Shown piece by piece: positions 20,369 to 32,280 of a stretch of 64,000 nt of DNA. Under the pieces are notes generated by a model. That model did no database searches. It saw nothing but the letters and a program-made list of their open reading frames with translations, and was not told the DNA's origin. The position numbers were made by a program, and so were the translations under genes. Origin of the DNA: Porites lobata. Lineage: Eukaryota > Cnidaria > Anthozoa > Scleractinia > Poritidae. The stretch's first letter is position 1, and the number at the start of each line of letters is the position of its first letter. Location of the stretch: NCBI GenBank assembly GCA_942486035.1, contig CALNXK010000342.1, forward strand, positions 133,501 through 197,500. The letters are read 5' to 3'.

Positions 20369-21206
20369 GTTTATTCGGTCAAAACTAAGAGTGCTGTAAG
20401 TTTTAGCTCTTTGATATAACGCTGGAGTATTTTGGAAACCGAACACTGTGTCTGTCTAGAAGTCGCTTCCATCTTTCCTCCGTTTGTCCTTGTAAAAAAA
20501 ACACTGCAAAAGGCAAAGAAACTTTTCAAGGTAAGTTTGTTGTCATTGTCGAAGGATTCGCTCGTTCTTGTTTTTAGGAAAACCTCTCTGCCAGTTTATT
20601 CTCGTCAGGCTTCAATTGTGATCTACGTTAATATTTTCAAACACTGACTAAAATTCTCTTCCTCGGTAAGCTGACGATTCAGTTTCTACATCAGCTTCGT
20701 TATCATTGAAACAACGCTAGGTTAAAATTTGGAAAGGCAAAGTCAACATCCCAGTCCTCAGGGTTTACAGACATATTTTAAAGTTTATTCGGTCAAAACT
20801 AAGAGCACTGTAAGTATTCACTCGTTAGTGTGACACTAGAGTCTTTTGAAAACTGGACATTGTGTCTGGTTCGAACTCGCTTCTATCTTTCTTTCGTTGG
20901 TATTTGAAAAAACACTGCAAATGGCAAAGAAGCTTGTCAAGATGATCGGGTGCAGGTATGTTTGTTATCATATTTGTCGAAGGAATTAATCATTTCTCTT
21001 AGCCAAAACATCTCGAATCTCTGCCAGTCGATTTTCGTCGTCTTAAGTGTGTACTGCGATAAAAGTTTCAAACACTGACTAGAATCCTCTTCGATAAGAT
21101 TACGAGTTAGTTTCTTCATCGCCTTCGTTCACAAATAAACACAGTTTAAAATGTTGAAGGCCAAAGTCAACATCCAAGTCCTCAAAGTTGACAGGCGTCT
21201 TATAAC
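20369..21206 (+). repeat. two-copy tandem duplication, period about 413 bp
   Basis: AGTTTATTCGGTCAAAACTA opens copies at 20369 and 20782. Similarity persists through CACTGCAAAWGGCAAAGAA, CAAACACTGACTA and GGCAAAGTCAACATCC-like text. Copy 2 has ATGGCAAAGAAGCTTGTCAA (20921) followed by a donor tgcag|gtatg. Copy 1 has AAG in place of that ATG and a donor aag|gtaagt. This pattern would fit a small duplicated first exon, but nothing further supports a gene. Confidence 0.6.
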
Positions 21207-21978
21207 TTTGTTTAAACCTTTTTTCCGCGGTAAAGAGATTTAGAGCTCCGAAATGAGCATTTTCTTTAAAAAATTTGGTCCTTATAGCAAGTTACGGACC
21301 GCAAATTGACCAATCGCATGGCGAAAACAGACTCAGCCATATAATAAAAGTCGTGTATGACATGTGAAGTTTTGAGTCAAGTCGATGTATAGTTCCAATT
21401 TCGGTGGCTTTAGTAACTACACCTCCATCAAACTCTGTACTTCTAGCATCAATCGCGCATGTTGAATTAGCGAAGTCACAGAATGTAGGAGAAGCGTATG
21501 CACAAATTTAATGATCAAAACTTAGCAACATACAGATACAAACAAAAGCAAAACTCTGGGTCACATTCACACCAACTATAAGCTCAAGGATTCTAAGTAA
21601 AAAACACTTTATACTAGTGAGTAACTTGCTTTGCTCTAACGCTCTGCATTTTCTCTTCGCCGATCATTTGCCCATTCGCAAAACATAACTCCAGCTTCCC
21701 AGGCTATGAGATGAAATTGTGTGCGAAATTCTCAAAGCTTAAATTTCGTCGTCCCAGTCTTTTATACCCTCATCCGAAATTAAGACCACCCAAAAGGAGT
21801 GTGTTGAATTAAACACTAGGAAATACTAAAATGAAAAGCCAGTCTTTAAACAGCAGATGCAAACTTTACCGCTGAAATGAGAAAACAAGCTTTCTCGAAA
21901 CACGCAACGCCTTCTGAGTTAAACTGGATTAGTAATTAACATTAATAAACATTAAGAAACAGTGTTTCGTACACTTAC
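21207..21978. other. no recognisable gene
   Basis: Contains the GGTCC/GGACC hairpin at about 21287 related to the 20.1-kb palindrome, then AT-rich sequence leading to the donor side of the minus-strand LRR exon. Nothing else is seen. Confidence 0.4.
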
Positions 21979-22050
21979 AATTCTTTCAAGGAAAAGAGAT
22001 TTGAAAATATCCCTAGCGGAAGCTCCTCAATCTTGTTGTCATATAAAACC
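21979..22050 (-). CDS. leucine-rich-repeat exon, 72 bp
   Basis: A consensus acceptor (tttcctgcag) and donor (gtaagtgt) bound exactly 72 bases that encode one LRR: VLYDNKIEELPLGIFSNL then FSLKE, with split Leu codons at both edges. One-repeat exons of 72 bases with phase-2 introns are a hallmark of LRR ectodomain genes (LGR, SLIT-like and related families). Both splice sites and the frame are intact. The exons at 52087-52158 and 6261-6332 on the same strand have the same build. Whether this exon is still transcribed cannot be told. Confidence 0.6.
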
Positions 22051-22519
22051 CTGCAGGAAAATAGATTAAGGTATGTGCATTAGAGAAACGAAAATCATAG
22101 GATCGTATTGCCTTACAGATTGTCAACCTTTAAGGAAGCTGAAGCTTTGCAACTTTCAGTAATCAGTTTAGCCTCCCACGCAGACGTTCTTACGTCTTCG
22201 TCACGCGTCCCTGCTCCACCAACGTCAGCTGAAACAAGCGATTACAAACGTTTACAAAATATATATATTTCCATGCTCTTACCGCCCGTGGGCATCCTGC
22301 AGCAAAAGGGTCAGCGGAACGCCATGTGTGAGAGTTCAAGGATAAATTTAGCAGGGATACAGGAGAGTTTGCAAACAAAATTGGACAGGTTTTTGCTTAC
22401 GCACAAGGCTACGACTACCGCTTTAGGGACGTTACCCAGGGAACTACATATGAACAGTCTAGACTACGATTCAATGTGCTAAGAGCCGAAAGCTTAAAAC
22501 AAACTACGTTAGGCGAAAG
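22051..22519. other. no convincing gene
   Basis: A 124-codon plus-strand frame (22108-22482) crosses this interval without domain, splice signals or recognisable composition. Text such as GCCTCCCACGCAGACGTTC resembles TE terminal sequence. I do not call it. Confidence 0.4.
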
Positions 22520-22866
22520 TGTAAAGGAAAACCCAAAAACGCTTTTGGTCCTACTTTATCTCTTGAACAAAGTCGGGTCTATTCTAGCAAACGTCACATA
22601 AAATAATCAAGTTTTTACAACCGACAAGGACAAAGTTGAGTCTTTCAACCCCTTCTTTTTCTCCACCTTTAGCAAAGCGGACGTTACTTGAACATCCCTC
22701 TCAACATCTCAAACTTCTGACTCTACTTTATCAAATAGCATTAAGTTCTCTATAGATGAGGCATCGCCTGTCCTCGAGAAAGTGAATCCACATAAAGAAC
22801 CATGGCCAGAAAAGCTTCCCTCATCGATTTGGAAGGAATGCGCTGACGAACTACAGTCTCAGTCAA
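22520..22866 (+). pseudogene. CR1-like LINE fragment, region before the RT core
   Basis: Broken frames read NNQVFTTDKDKVESFN, FFFSTFSKADVT and FSIDEASPVLEKVNPHK with KLPSSIWKECADEL, matching the linker between endonuclease and reverse transcriptase of CR1/L2-type LINEs. Two stops interrupt it. It stops near 22866, before the foldback pair. Confidence 0.55.
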
Positions 22867-23025
22867 AATTATTGCGACACATTACTGTCTTCTCTTCCTC
22901 CCAATGATGGTGCACAAAATTGGTGAGGTAACTGCCATGTAGTCGTAGTGTGTTGGTGGCCTCCATAGTGATTTGCTAACATTTCTACAGCCGTTAACTG
23001 AGTTATTTTGAGATTTCAGCTTTAA

Positions 23026-24640
23026 GGTGTTTCGATATAGTTTTTCAGAGGCCATACCGATATTTTTCAATCGCTTTAAAAGTGATTTTATCCTTGTCTG
23101 ATGGCTATAAAATTTTCACCAATGATTGAAATTTGTCAAAATGTAGGTTTTGGTAAAATCGATATTACCATGACAACAATAAAAAAAAACTTTGAAATTG
23201 ATAAACACCTAATTTTGCACGATCTAGACCAGCTACTGAAAATCCAACACTAGGAACTTAAAGTTTGGTGTTTATCAAATAACCTCCGTAAGAAGTAAAA
23301 AATTCTGTATGTTTGAATTCGCCTAAAACGAAAACATATATCAAACCTTAAATTTTCAATAGCCGTGATAGATTATTTAATAAAAACGTTATAATGACTC
23401 AAATTATTCTTAAGTAGCGTCAGAATGCTGCTTAATATCATATTTCGATGCTAGGAAATTTTGGTGTATTTTCGTTCATGCGATCTTGAAAACTAACCCG
23501 TTTCCTCACCACCTGTGCAAATGCAACTTAATTCAAAATTTGGACTTTTAGCGCTTTTTTGTATATCTCTGAAACGACTAGAACAATTTTTTAAATCTCT
23601 TCACATAATCTTCATAATGTACGTAAAAATGTCTGAAACTTTCATTAAGATTGATTCACTGTAACACCTTGAAATTTCAAGACAAACCTATCCTACTAAC
23701 CAGTCAAAAATCCGTGCTACAACATTCACTGTTTTGACGTTATGCTAATTTTTTTCAAATTAATTCGGAAAATACATATATCCATGACTAGTACATTTCA
23801 GTGTCAGTATTGTCATTGCTTTACATTCAAAAGATGCGAAGAATTCAAACTAAAATGTACTAGTCATAGAGGTATATACAGTGCGCATTATTTTGGAAAA
23901 ATTAGCATAACGTCAAAACAGTGAATGTTGTAACGCAGATTTTTGATAGGTTCGTAGGATAGGTTTGTCTCGAAATTTCAAGGTGTTACAGTAAATCAAT
24001 CTTAATGAAAGTTTCAGACGTTATTATATACATTATGCAGAATATGTAAAGAGATTTCAAAAAAGTTCGTTCGACTCGTTTCGGAGATATAAAAAAAGCG
24101 CTAAAAGTCCAAATTTTGAATGAAGTTGCACTTAGACAGGTGGCGAGAAAACGGGTTAGTTTTCAAGATCGCATGAACGAAAATACACCAAAATTTTCTA
24201 GCATCAAAATATGATCTTAAGCAGCATTCTGACGCTACTTAAGAATAACTTGAGTCATTTATAACGTTTTTATTAAATAATCTATCATGGCTATTGAAAA
24301 TTTAAGGTTTGAAATATATTTTCGTTTTAGTCGAATTCAACCATACAGAATTTTTTACTTCTTACGCAGATTGTTTGCTAAACACCAAACTTTAAGTTCC
24401 TAGCGATGGATTTTCAGTAGCTGGTCAAGATCACACAAAATTCGGTTTTTATCAATTTCAAAGTTTTTTTGTTTATTGTTGTCGTAGTAATATCGATTTT
24501 ACTTAAAACTATATTTTCACAAATTTCAATCCATAGCCAATTACTGGTGAAAATTTTAAAGCGATCGGACAAGGGAAAAACCACTGGTAAGGCGATTGAA
24601 AAATATCGGTATGGCCTCTGAAAAACTGTGTCGAAACACC
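23026..24640. mobile_element. 1.6-kb palindromic element flanked by TTAA
   Basis: Ends GGTGTTTCGATATAGTTTTT and complement TCGAAACACC are flanked by TTAA at 23022-23025 and 24641-24644. The two arms (about 23026-23790 and 23880-24640) are inverted copies over nearly their whole length, leaving a short central loop near 23,835. TTAA duplications are known for piggyBac and Kolobok transposons. GG-starting ends suit Kolobok-type elements better, but this is inference. No protein is encoded. A fragment of the same family lies at 32010-32215. Confidence 0.78.
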
Positions 24641-24644
24641 TTAA

Positions 24645-26458
24645 GGTGGCTCCGTAATTAATACAAGAGCATTTAGCTGTGACAAATTTTCCGTCATAAC
24701 TTTTTCGATTTTAACGCGATGGCTGAGAAACTTTGCAAAGAACGACAGATATCATTCAGCAATAATACGAAATATTCCGATTTCATTGATGGTAAATATT
24801 TCTTGAGAAATTAGTGCTTAAAAGGACCCTACTGTTCAAAGAAAATCGTGTCTAATAAAAAATTTTGCTGAAATTTTTTACTGAAATTTCTGGTATCGGC
24901 TTTAATTGATATAATAAATATGCCAGAGGAATTTCAGAAAAATCGTTGGAGCAGAAGTCCGTAACTAAGAGTCGCTCAAAATTCTGCTGTGAAATTGTTT
25001 TGGAATTTCAATAATAAATTACTATCAGGTAGAAGGAGACACCAGTTTCAATTTTCGGGACAAGTAAATTCAGTGTTCGCTAATTCTGAAAACAGAAGCC
25101 GATTGCCTATCGTACTATTCTTTAAAAGGTACTTTTCAGTTTTAGAAGCACTATAAATTGCTCCAAACTTTGCTCTGACGTTGAATGACTTGTTCCTCGA
25201 CATTTTTAAAATATCCCTTGGCAGTTTTGGTTCAAACTCCTGCTACATACATTTTGATGTATTGCAACGTATCCTCAACGGCTTTTCCTGCTGTACGTTG
25301 TTTCCTATTCAGGAAAAAGGTATTGGGATTGTAGGCTACCTTGTATCGAAGCTCAGATAGAACTGTCGAGCACCTTTGTTTATGACCAGAAAATGAGCAC
25401 GAGCGGCACATCTGCGAGGAATTCGCACCTCAGCCAGGGGGGACGAATGACAATGATGCCCATGTCTGTGAACTGATCTGTATAAACATGTATTGCAGAG
25501 AAAAACATAATAATCAAGAAAAAAATACCCATTCATTGAAGGAAGAAGTGACAAAAATTTCAGAGTTAAAAATTTATTCACGGGCAGTATTTTTGCGATA
25601 ATTTTATTTTGGACTGTGATGTTATTCGGTTCACAGGCATGGTCATCATTGTCGTTCGTCCCCCCTGGGTGAGGTGCGAATTCCTCGCAGAACTGCCGCT
25701 CGAGCTCATTTTGTAGTCATAAACAAAGGTGCTGGATAGTTCTATCTGAGCTCTGATACGAGGTAACGTCCAATCTCAATACTTTTTTCTTGAGTTGGAA
25801 GCAACGAACAGCAGTAAAAGTCGTTGCAAATGCATTGCAATACATCAAAATGTATGCAGCAGGAGTTTGAGCCAAAACTTCCAAGGGATATTTTAAAACT
25901 GTCGAAGAACAAGTAATTCTACTTCAGAGCAAGGTTTGGAGCAATTTATAGTGCTTCTAAAACTAAAAAGTACCTGTTAAAGAATAGTACGATAGGCAAT
26001 CGGCTTTTGTTTTAAGAATTAGCAAACGTTGAATTTACTTTTCTCGAAAATTCAAACTGGTGGCTCCTTCTACCTGATAGTAATTTATTTTTGAAATTCC
26101 AAAAACAATTTCACAGCAGAATTTTGAGCGACTTTTAGTTACGGACTTCTGCTCCAACGATTTTTCTGAAATTCCTCTGGCATATTTATTATATCAATTA
26201 AAGCCGATACCAGAAATTTCAGTAAAAAATATCAGCAAAATTTTTTACTAGAAGCGATTTTCTTTGAACAGTAGGGTCCTTTTAAGCACTAATTTCTCAA
26301 GAAATATTTACCATCAATGAAATCGGAATGTTTCGTATTATTGCTGAATGATATCTGTTGTTCTTTGCAAAGTTTCGCAGCCATCGCGTTAAAATCGAAA
26401 AAGTTATGACGGAAAATTTGTCACAGCTAAATGCTCTTGTATTAATTACGGAGCCACC
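24645..26458. mobile_element. 1.8-kb palindromic element flanked by TTAA
   Basis: Starts GGTGGCTCCGTAATTAATAC and ends with its complement at 26458. TTAA flanks both sides (24641-24644, shared with the neighbour, and 26459-26462). The arms (about 24645-25530 and 25575-26458) pair almost end to end, e.g. GGACGAATGACAATGATG against CATCATTGTCGTTCGTCC near the centre. It differs in sequence from the adjoining palindrome apart from the GGTG start. No coding frame. A fragment of this family is at 35767-35878. Confidence 0.78.
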
Positions 26459-26569
26459 TTAATCGTTAACTTTGTTGTCGAATTATCTGCCAGCGGTATA
26501 ACTGTGCCTTGGCTATGTCTTACGACGTCAACATTTTCAATAGCTGGAAATTAGTCTTCCCTAAGTGCT

Positions 26570-26938
26570 GCGCTGTACGTAACATTGTAAAATATAATCT
26601 ATACTTTTATTAGAGTTACAATTTATGTCTTTTATAATGCTCATGAGATTTTTAGCCTTTTTGGAGACATTTAATTATTAAACTAATAGTTGTCTATGGA
26701 TAATCTAATAGATTTAGGGTACCTATATGGTCATGAAAATAAAACATTCTTTGTATTTTAATTTTATAGCTGTTTATGGCTGATTTAATAGATTCAGCAT
26801 ACTTTTATAGTCATGTCTGTAAAAGTTCCATAGAGCCTCGCTCTTTTGTGTGACCCTCGTTAACATCGAACAAAGCACTTTCTGCGCGTAACTGCGGAAA
26901 CAGACAGTCCCAAGAATTTTGAGATCCAGGTCAGAACA
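26570..26938 (-). repeat. candidate LTR of the BEL/Pao element
   Basis: Directly downstream of the BEL pol C terminus (minus strand) the sequence begins TGTTCTGACCTGGATC and runs to about TGTTACGTACA. TG..CA ends, position and non-coding AT-rich content fit a 3' LTR. There is no second LTR in the window to confirm it. Confidence 0.35.
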
Positions 26939-28395
26939 TTACCTGGAAGCGACGTCACCAACAACAACTAAGCCAGTGCTCAGAGCTACAGCGCAAACCA
27001 CAGTTTCCTGAACCAACGGAAGAGTTAGTGTCAGAAACGTCAAGGGAGGCCATACCTGTACCTGAGTGGCAGACTCCCCACCGTTAGGGCCACTGTCGCC
27101 AAATTCATCACTTACAAACTGAGTAGTACTCGCTTCCAGACGATGCAGCTTCTGAACAGGTCTCCTTAGACGTCCTTTCTGTGGCTTAAGAGAAACTAGG
27201 CCATCTTTTCCAGAAACCAATCTTTTAACTCGTCTTGTTGGACACTTACCTCTTGATCTCTTCATAAATTAGCACTGTCTCTGATCTTGAGGGCAGTGGC
27301 TGTTCACACACCCACTTATATCTGACTGATAACTAATGCAGGTACTCTCCTCGCCAGCGCTGTGAGAAATGGTTAAGAAGCTGCTGCTGATACAGTTATC
27401 GCCGCCTCGTTGTACCTTCGTTTGCTGAAACTTCGCCTGCAATGTCTGGTAAGCTAAACAGTGACCTTCCAAGTGCAAGGTGAGTCGGTTTTGTGGACGT
27501 TAGATCTCTCAAATCACTTACTGTCGTGAGCAGCCTCGAGTTAATAACTGCTTCAATTCTGGTAAGTACGGTTGCCAACTTAGGATAGGACAACAAACGG
27601 CTTGCCCAAAACTTTAGGAAGAGGTTCCTTCACAGAACGTAACAGCCTCTACTACCAGCCACCAGGCCAAGGGGAACGTTTGACGATGAACCTCCATTTG
27701 ATTCCCCTAGAGCTCAATTTAGCCTGGAGCTCTTCTTGATCCATTTTGACCTACAGGCGGATGATTCTTGTGTGAACAACTGTTGGATCTCGCGGTCGGC
27801 ACTCTTGAACGTCTTCGCATTGTCGGACCAAATGGTGCCACAGAGCCCTCTTCTACTGATCATACGAATCAAAGCCCGGAAGAACACATCGGTTGATAAG
27901 TCACTGGTAAACTCTAGCTGAGTCATACCAGAAGAGGGGCACCTGAAAATGCAAATGTAAGCCTTTGTTGAGGTGGGACTCCGCAAAGTCCATGCCAACG
28001 TGAGTGAAGGCTGAAGACGATGACACCCTCTCCGACGACAATGGGGCCATCTTTTGAGAACGTGAGCCGACGCGTTGACGTTGACAAACAAGACACTTTC
28101 CCAGAACTCTCTTAACTTCACGGCGTCCCTTGCTGAGCCAATTCGTTTGTCGTAGGAACGAAAGGGTACTCTCTGGTCCAGCACAAAGCAGTTCCTTGTG
28201 CACACGCTGTATGATCTCTTTAACCACTGGATGCCCATGCGGTACGATAATTGGATGTTTCATACCCTCAAGTAAATCCGAGTACTGCAATCTTCCTCTT
28301 ACCTGTAGCAACCGATCTCTCTTGTCATAGTAGGAATCCAACTTCAAGATAACACCGGTGTTTGGTAAAAGAAGGTTTTCCTTCAGCCTTTCATG
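26939..28395 (-). pseudogene. BEL/Pao integrase and C-terminal region
   Basis: Starts with a zinc-binding H2C2 region (HGHPVVKEIIQRVHKELL then GKCLVCQRQR), followed by an rve-type core whose frames include THVGMDFAESHLNKG and CGTIWSDNAKTFKSADREI, and a segment IEAVINSRLLTTVSDL. It ends with RRVKRLVSGKDGLV and RRPVQKLHRLE, the conserved tail of BEL polyproteins. At least three frameshifts break it. Integrase would join element cDNA to host DNA. This copy cannot be expressed as one protein. Confidence 0.68.
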
Positions 28396-30350
28396 CTCTG
28401 CTTGATACACATACATACATAACTTTATTTTTTTTGTGATTGTAGAGTAGCACATAGTGCTAGTATCTCCGATCTACATAATATAAAAACCGACAAAGAT
28501 CTAAAGCTAATAAAGGACAAAACGGCTTAACTTACATTTGAGCTACACTGATACACTGATACTAGAATTTATCAATAACATATCATTAAGATCTACAATT
28601 CGACATTCTCGAGGGAAAGGAAAAAACAACAAAAACTCTTAATAAACATAAATGAGAAGAGATAAACTTTCACCTTCGCTGAGATGTGCTCGCTGAGCTT
28701 GTTCGCAGAAAAAGGGGAAAAACTTGCGTGTCGCAGCCTTTACATAGCTGATGACTCTCCACGTGACAGATAAAAGACCGTGTAATAGACCGCAGAGGCC
28801 ACCCAGAGAATTGCTTATCGTAATGCCGCTCCCTAACTGTTATCAACTGATAAGCTTATCTTTGGTCCCAACATAAATGCCATTATGTATGATATTGCGT
28901 TTAAAAGTGGCAAGCGTTTCAGACACTCTGATATTATCGGCCAGGTTATTCCAGGCGTGGGGAGTAAACTATCTAAATGATCGCAAACCAGAGTTGGTAG
29001 TCTTAACATGCGGTATTTCCAGCTTGTCTTAGTCTCTCAAATTATAATCTGATACACGCCGCTCTTGAATGAAAGCTCGAAGGTTTGGCGGAGCCATTCC
29101 ATGTAAACATTTGTACAATGTCACCATCATGCTTTGCATCCGTCCTGCCTCTATGGTGGTCATGTTAAGTTTGGTAAGTAGATGCAGCATGCAGGAGGAA
29201 TCGTTTAAAACTACTCTAAGTATCTGCGTATTTAACTGCTCTTATTTGACTGCAGTAAAAAATGCCACACATCGCTACAAAAACAAAAAACGGGTTGTAT
29301 AAATGCATTATAGAGCTTTAACCTAATTTGTCCTGTTATCAACTTTCTAAATCTTTTTTAATTATAACTTGAAGTTGCAAATTTACTATACTGCACAAAT
29401 TTGTAACGTCTTTATCAAATGTAAACTTAGAGTTGTTAACACCCAATAAATCAATATCATCTCATCGGGTGATCTCTATCCCATCAACAGCAAGTGAAAA
29501 CTCATGATCATCTCCCACTACCATTAACTGAAATTTGTTAGGATTGGCAATTAAACGTTGTACTTGAACCAGTCCACTGCTATAGAGAGTTCATTATTGA
29601 GTTAGGTGCGCAGAGCCAAATGATTAGTATCAGAATAGTACAGTTGCTGGTCATCAGGATATGCGTTAGGATGAGCTCCAGTTATAAATTAGGCCAGGTC
29701 ATCGAGAAAGACATTAAAAACAGGGGTCATAAAACGCAGCCTTGTGGTACATCTCTACTTGTGAACTCCCATGACAACACAATGTCTTCGACAGTAACCT
29801 GCTGTAACCTATTCTGAAGATAGTCCAGAAGAAAAGAGCAGTTCAAATTATCAAGGCCGTATGCTTGCAGCTTCTTGATAAGAAGTTAATGAGGGAGACT
29901 GGCAAATGCCTTGGATAAATCCATAGTCACTATAGCAACGAGCTACCCTTTATATCACGACTTTTCTTCCACTCCTCCACAATAAACAGTATAGTTTGAC
30001 AGCTATGATGTCTTCTATAAGCTGACAAGAAAGCACAAAAGATTTTCTGAAAGTAAGACGTCAGCTGTGACGCAAGAATCTTCTCAAAGACATTGTTGAG
30101 GGCTGGAAGCACAGTCACCTGTCTAAATAATGCTTTTTTCATATCACCATCAGAGCTCTTAGTCAGAGGAGTAATCTTCTTCCATTCTGAATGATATTTA
30201 CACTGAGATATAGCATTGTTGCATATGACGGAGGGTGCAGCAGTAATAATCTCGGCTGAGACCTTAAGTAGTTTAGGTGTAATGCCGTCAACACCAGGTA
30301 ATTTCGTGACTTTTTTTCCGTCAATACTTCTTGAACATGAGTAAACACAG
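28396..30350 (-). mobile_element. CR1-like LINE, 5'-truncated, inside the BEL element
   Basis: On the minus strand reverse-transcriptase motifs appear in order: GVDGITPKLLKVSAE, AFLSAYRRHHSCQT, MDLSKAFASLPH, DVPQGCVL, AYPDDQQLYYSD (catalytic YADD altered to YPDD), then a C-terminal FTPHAWNNLADNI-like block. Frameshifts and stops separate them. The 3' end carries a short-unit ATGTATGT tail near 28400, next to the resumption of BEL integrase sequence. The LINE therefore entered BEL pol between the RNase-H-like and integrase regions and is younger. Confidence 0.68.
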
Positions 30351-30359
30351 ATACATCTA

Positions 30360-32000
30360 CCGTTGTAGCTCTCGGTACCAGTATAAATTGGCGTCATGTA
30401 ACTCCTCGACTGACAATTCTTAGCAACCTGAACTTGTTTTTGACTTGAAAGCTTGAACACCTGGAAGTACATATGCTGTCACTCGAACTAAGGCTAGCCA
30501 TCGCTCATATCGAGACGGATAGATCAGTGGTTCCTTGGCAATCGCCGCTCAAGTTCTTGTCGGTTTTTTTTCTCTCCCTCTCCACAAACTAAGATAATTC
30601 GTTTGCTCTCGTTGAGCTGATATATAAAAGCATTGAGAAGTTAATTAGGAAGGTCCACTTCACCACAAGTTGTTAACGGCTAAGACCTTTGCAGGCAATC
30701 CACGTGTCAATAAGTCCGCAGGATTGTCCTCTCCTGAGCAGTGTCTCCAGTGCTGCGGGTACCATGTGGACTGAATCTCAGTAACGCGGTTCGCTAGGAA
30801 TGTCTTCCACTGCCAACTTGAAACTCTGATCCACTTGAGAGTCACAATGCTGTCGGTACAGCACACTACTCGATTTATTTGGAATGTTAGCGATTCTTCA
30901 ACGAACTTCAGCAATCTTGCATTAATGACGGCCGCAAGTAACTCTAATCTTGGCAACGATATAGTCTTTGTGGGAGCGACTCTTGATTTGGACACGACAA
31001 AATGAGTTGAAATATGGCCGGTTTCATCCACGCAGCTGATATAGACTGCCGCACCGTACGCCCTCGTTGAAGCGTCACCAAACCCGTGGAGCTCTATGCT
31101 CGAACTTGATTCGATGTTTCTCATAGAATAGCGGGGAATGGTCATTCAACTTAACTGTGAAAGCTCCGAATTCCACGACCTCCACTGATCAGCAATGTCA
31201 TTGTCCAAACGTTTCTCCCACTGTAAAACTCGCTGCCAAAGTTCCTGGAATAACATTTTCGCTCTGATCGTAAATGGTGTGATTAGTCCATTAGGTTCAA
31301 AAAACCTTTGAAACTATGCTCAACAGGTTTTACTTCGTTTCGGGATCATTAGCAGTGAGCACAATTGCTAGAACACTGAAGAGGAAACAGTGAGTTAATG
31401 TATTCTAACACATTCCCAGTGCCTTTAGCCGTTCACGCGCATTGAAATCAATGGTACTGGACTCCTCCCGCTCTTGCTCGGCAATGAGGCTGAGAACTTC
31501 CTTTGAAACGCTGGCCCACTTAATCAGATTTATTTCACCTAGTTCCATCATCTTGTCTATGGACTGCTGCAACTCCACCGTAACTCCAGCGTAATCAGTA
31601 CCATTAACACAATCGTCCACGTGCATGTTTGACTGGACTTCTCTTGAAGCATCAGGAAACTCTTCTCTGCATTTCCTCGCGTGATTTTGAACTGTGGCAA
31701 TTCCGAGGAGTGGACTACGATTAACACCAAATGCCAATCTCTGCTACCTGTAGATTCTCGGTGGATCTTCACTCTTTAGATTCCTCCATAGATATCGTAG
31801 AGCGTCCTGGTCTCTTTCGTCAACTTTGATTTAGAAGAACATTTTCTCAACAACAGATACAAGATTAGGTTGAAGTGCTGGCCCTGAAAGGATACAGTCA
31901 TTGAGGGTTACCTCATGTTCATCATAAGCTGACGCATCAACACGACACTTTGTAGTTTTCTTGTCCCCTCTGAAGACTGCGTGATGAGGTAAATACCTGA
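30360..32000 (-). pseudogene. BEL/Pao reverse transcriptase and RNase-H-like region
   Basis: RT-side motifs include RYLPHHAVFRGDKK, TKCRVDASAYDEHEVTLNDC, IKVDERDQDALRYLWRNLK and LAFGVNRSPLLGIATVQNHA, then MHVDDCVNG (the catalytic VDD box). A Peptidase_A17/RNase-H-like block follows: IELHGFGDASTRAYGAAVY, ISLPRLELLAAVINARLLK, HCSGEDNPADLLTRGL. The order matches BEL/Pao. A piece of the palm between PNLVSV and KMFF is deleted, and stops occur at several points. Sequence near 30490-30540 (YPSRYERWLALVRVTAYVL) continues pol to the LINE insertion. Confidence 0.7.
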
Positions 32001-32009
32001 CTTTCTTAT

Positions 32010-32215
32010 CACCATCAACTATGAATTGAAGTTTGCCAAAATGCAGTTTTTGTTAAAATCGATATCACCATGCAACAATAAACAAAAAACTTTGAAATCT
32101 ATGAAATGCGAATTTTGGGCGATCTAGATCTGCTACTGAAAATCCGATTCCAGGAACTTATCTTGTGGTGTTTAGCAAATAACCTCAGTGAGAACTAAAA
32201 AAATCTGCATGTTTC
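32010..32215 (+). repeat. fragment of the 23.0-kb TTAA palindrome family
   Basis: Matches about 23110-23322 in the same orientation (shared GTCAAAATG/GCCAAAATG, TAAAATCGATAT, CTACTGAAAATCC, AGGAACTTA, GTTTAGCAAATAACCTC). No ends are retained. It sits exactly where BEL homology ends and before Gypsy sequence begins. Confidence 0.6.
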
Positions 32216-32280
32216 ACGATGGTCGGTTGCTATATTGGAAGTCCTAATAGAGTATGCTAAATATGTCCTTTATTTGAAAA

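Larger units (their letters stand above)
26570..32012 (-). mobile_element. BEL/Pao LTR retrotransposon, 5'-truncated, split by a LINE
   Basis: Pol order on the minus strand is reverse transcriptase, RNase-H-like region, integrase, C-terminal domain, as in BEL/Pao elements. Gag, protease and the 5' LTR are missing: homology stops at about 32012, where a fragment of the TTAA palindrome begins. A CR1-like LINE occupies 28396-30350. Stops and frameshifts are frequent, so it is inactive. Confidence 0.72.

Noticed and set aside
22108..22482. 124-codon plus-strand frame
   Set aside because: No domain, no splice support, and flanks look like TE ends. The LRR exon signal on the opposite strand next to it is stronger.
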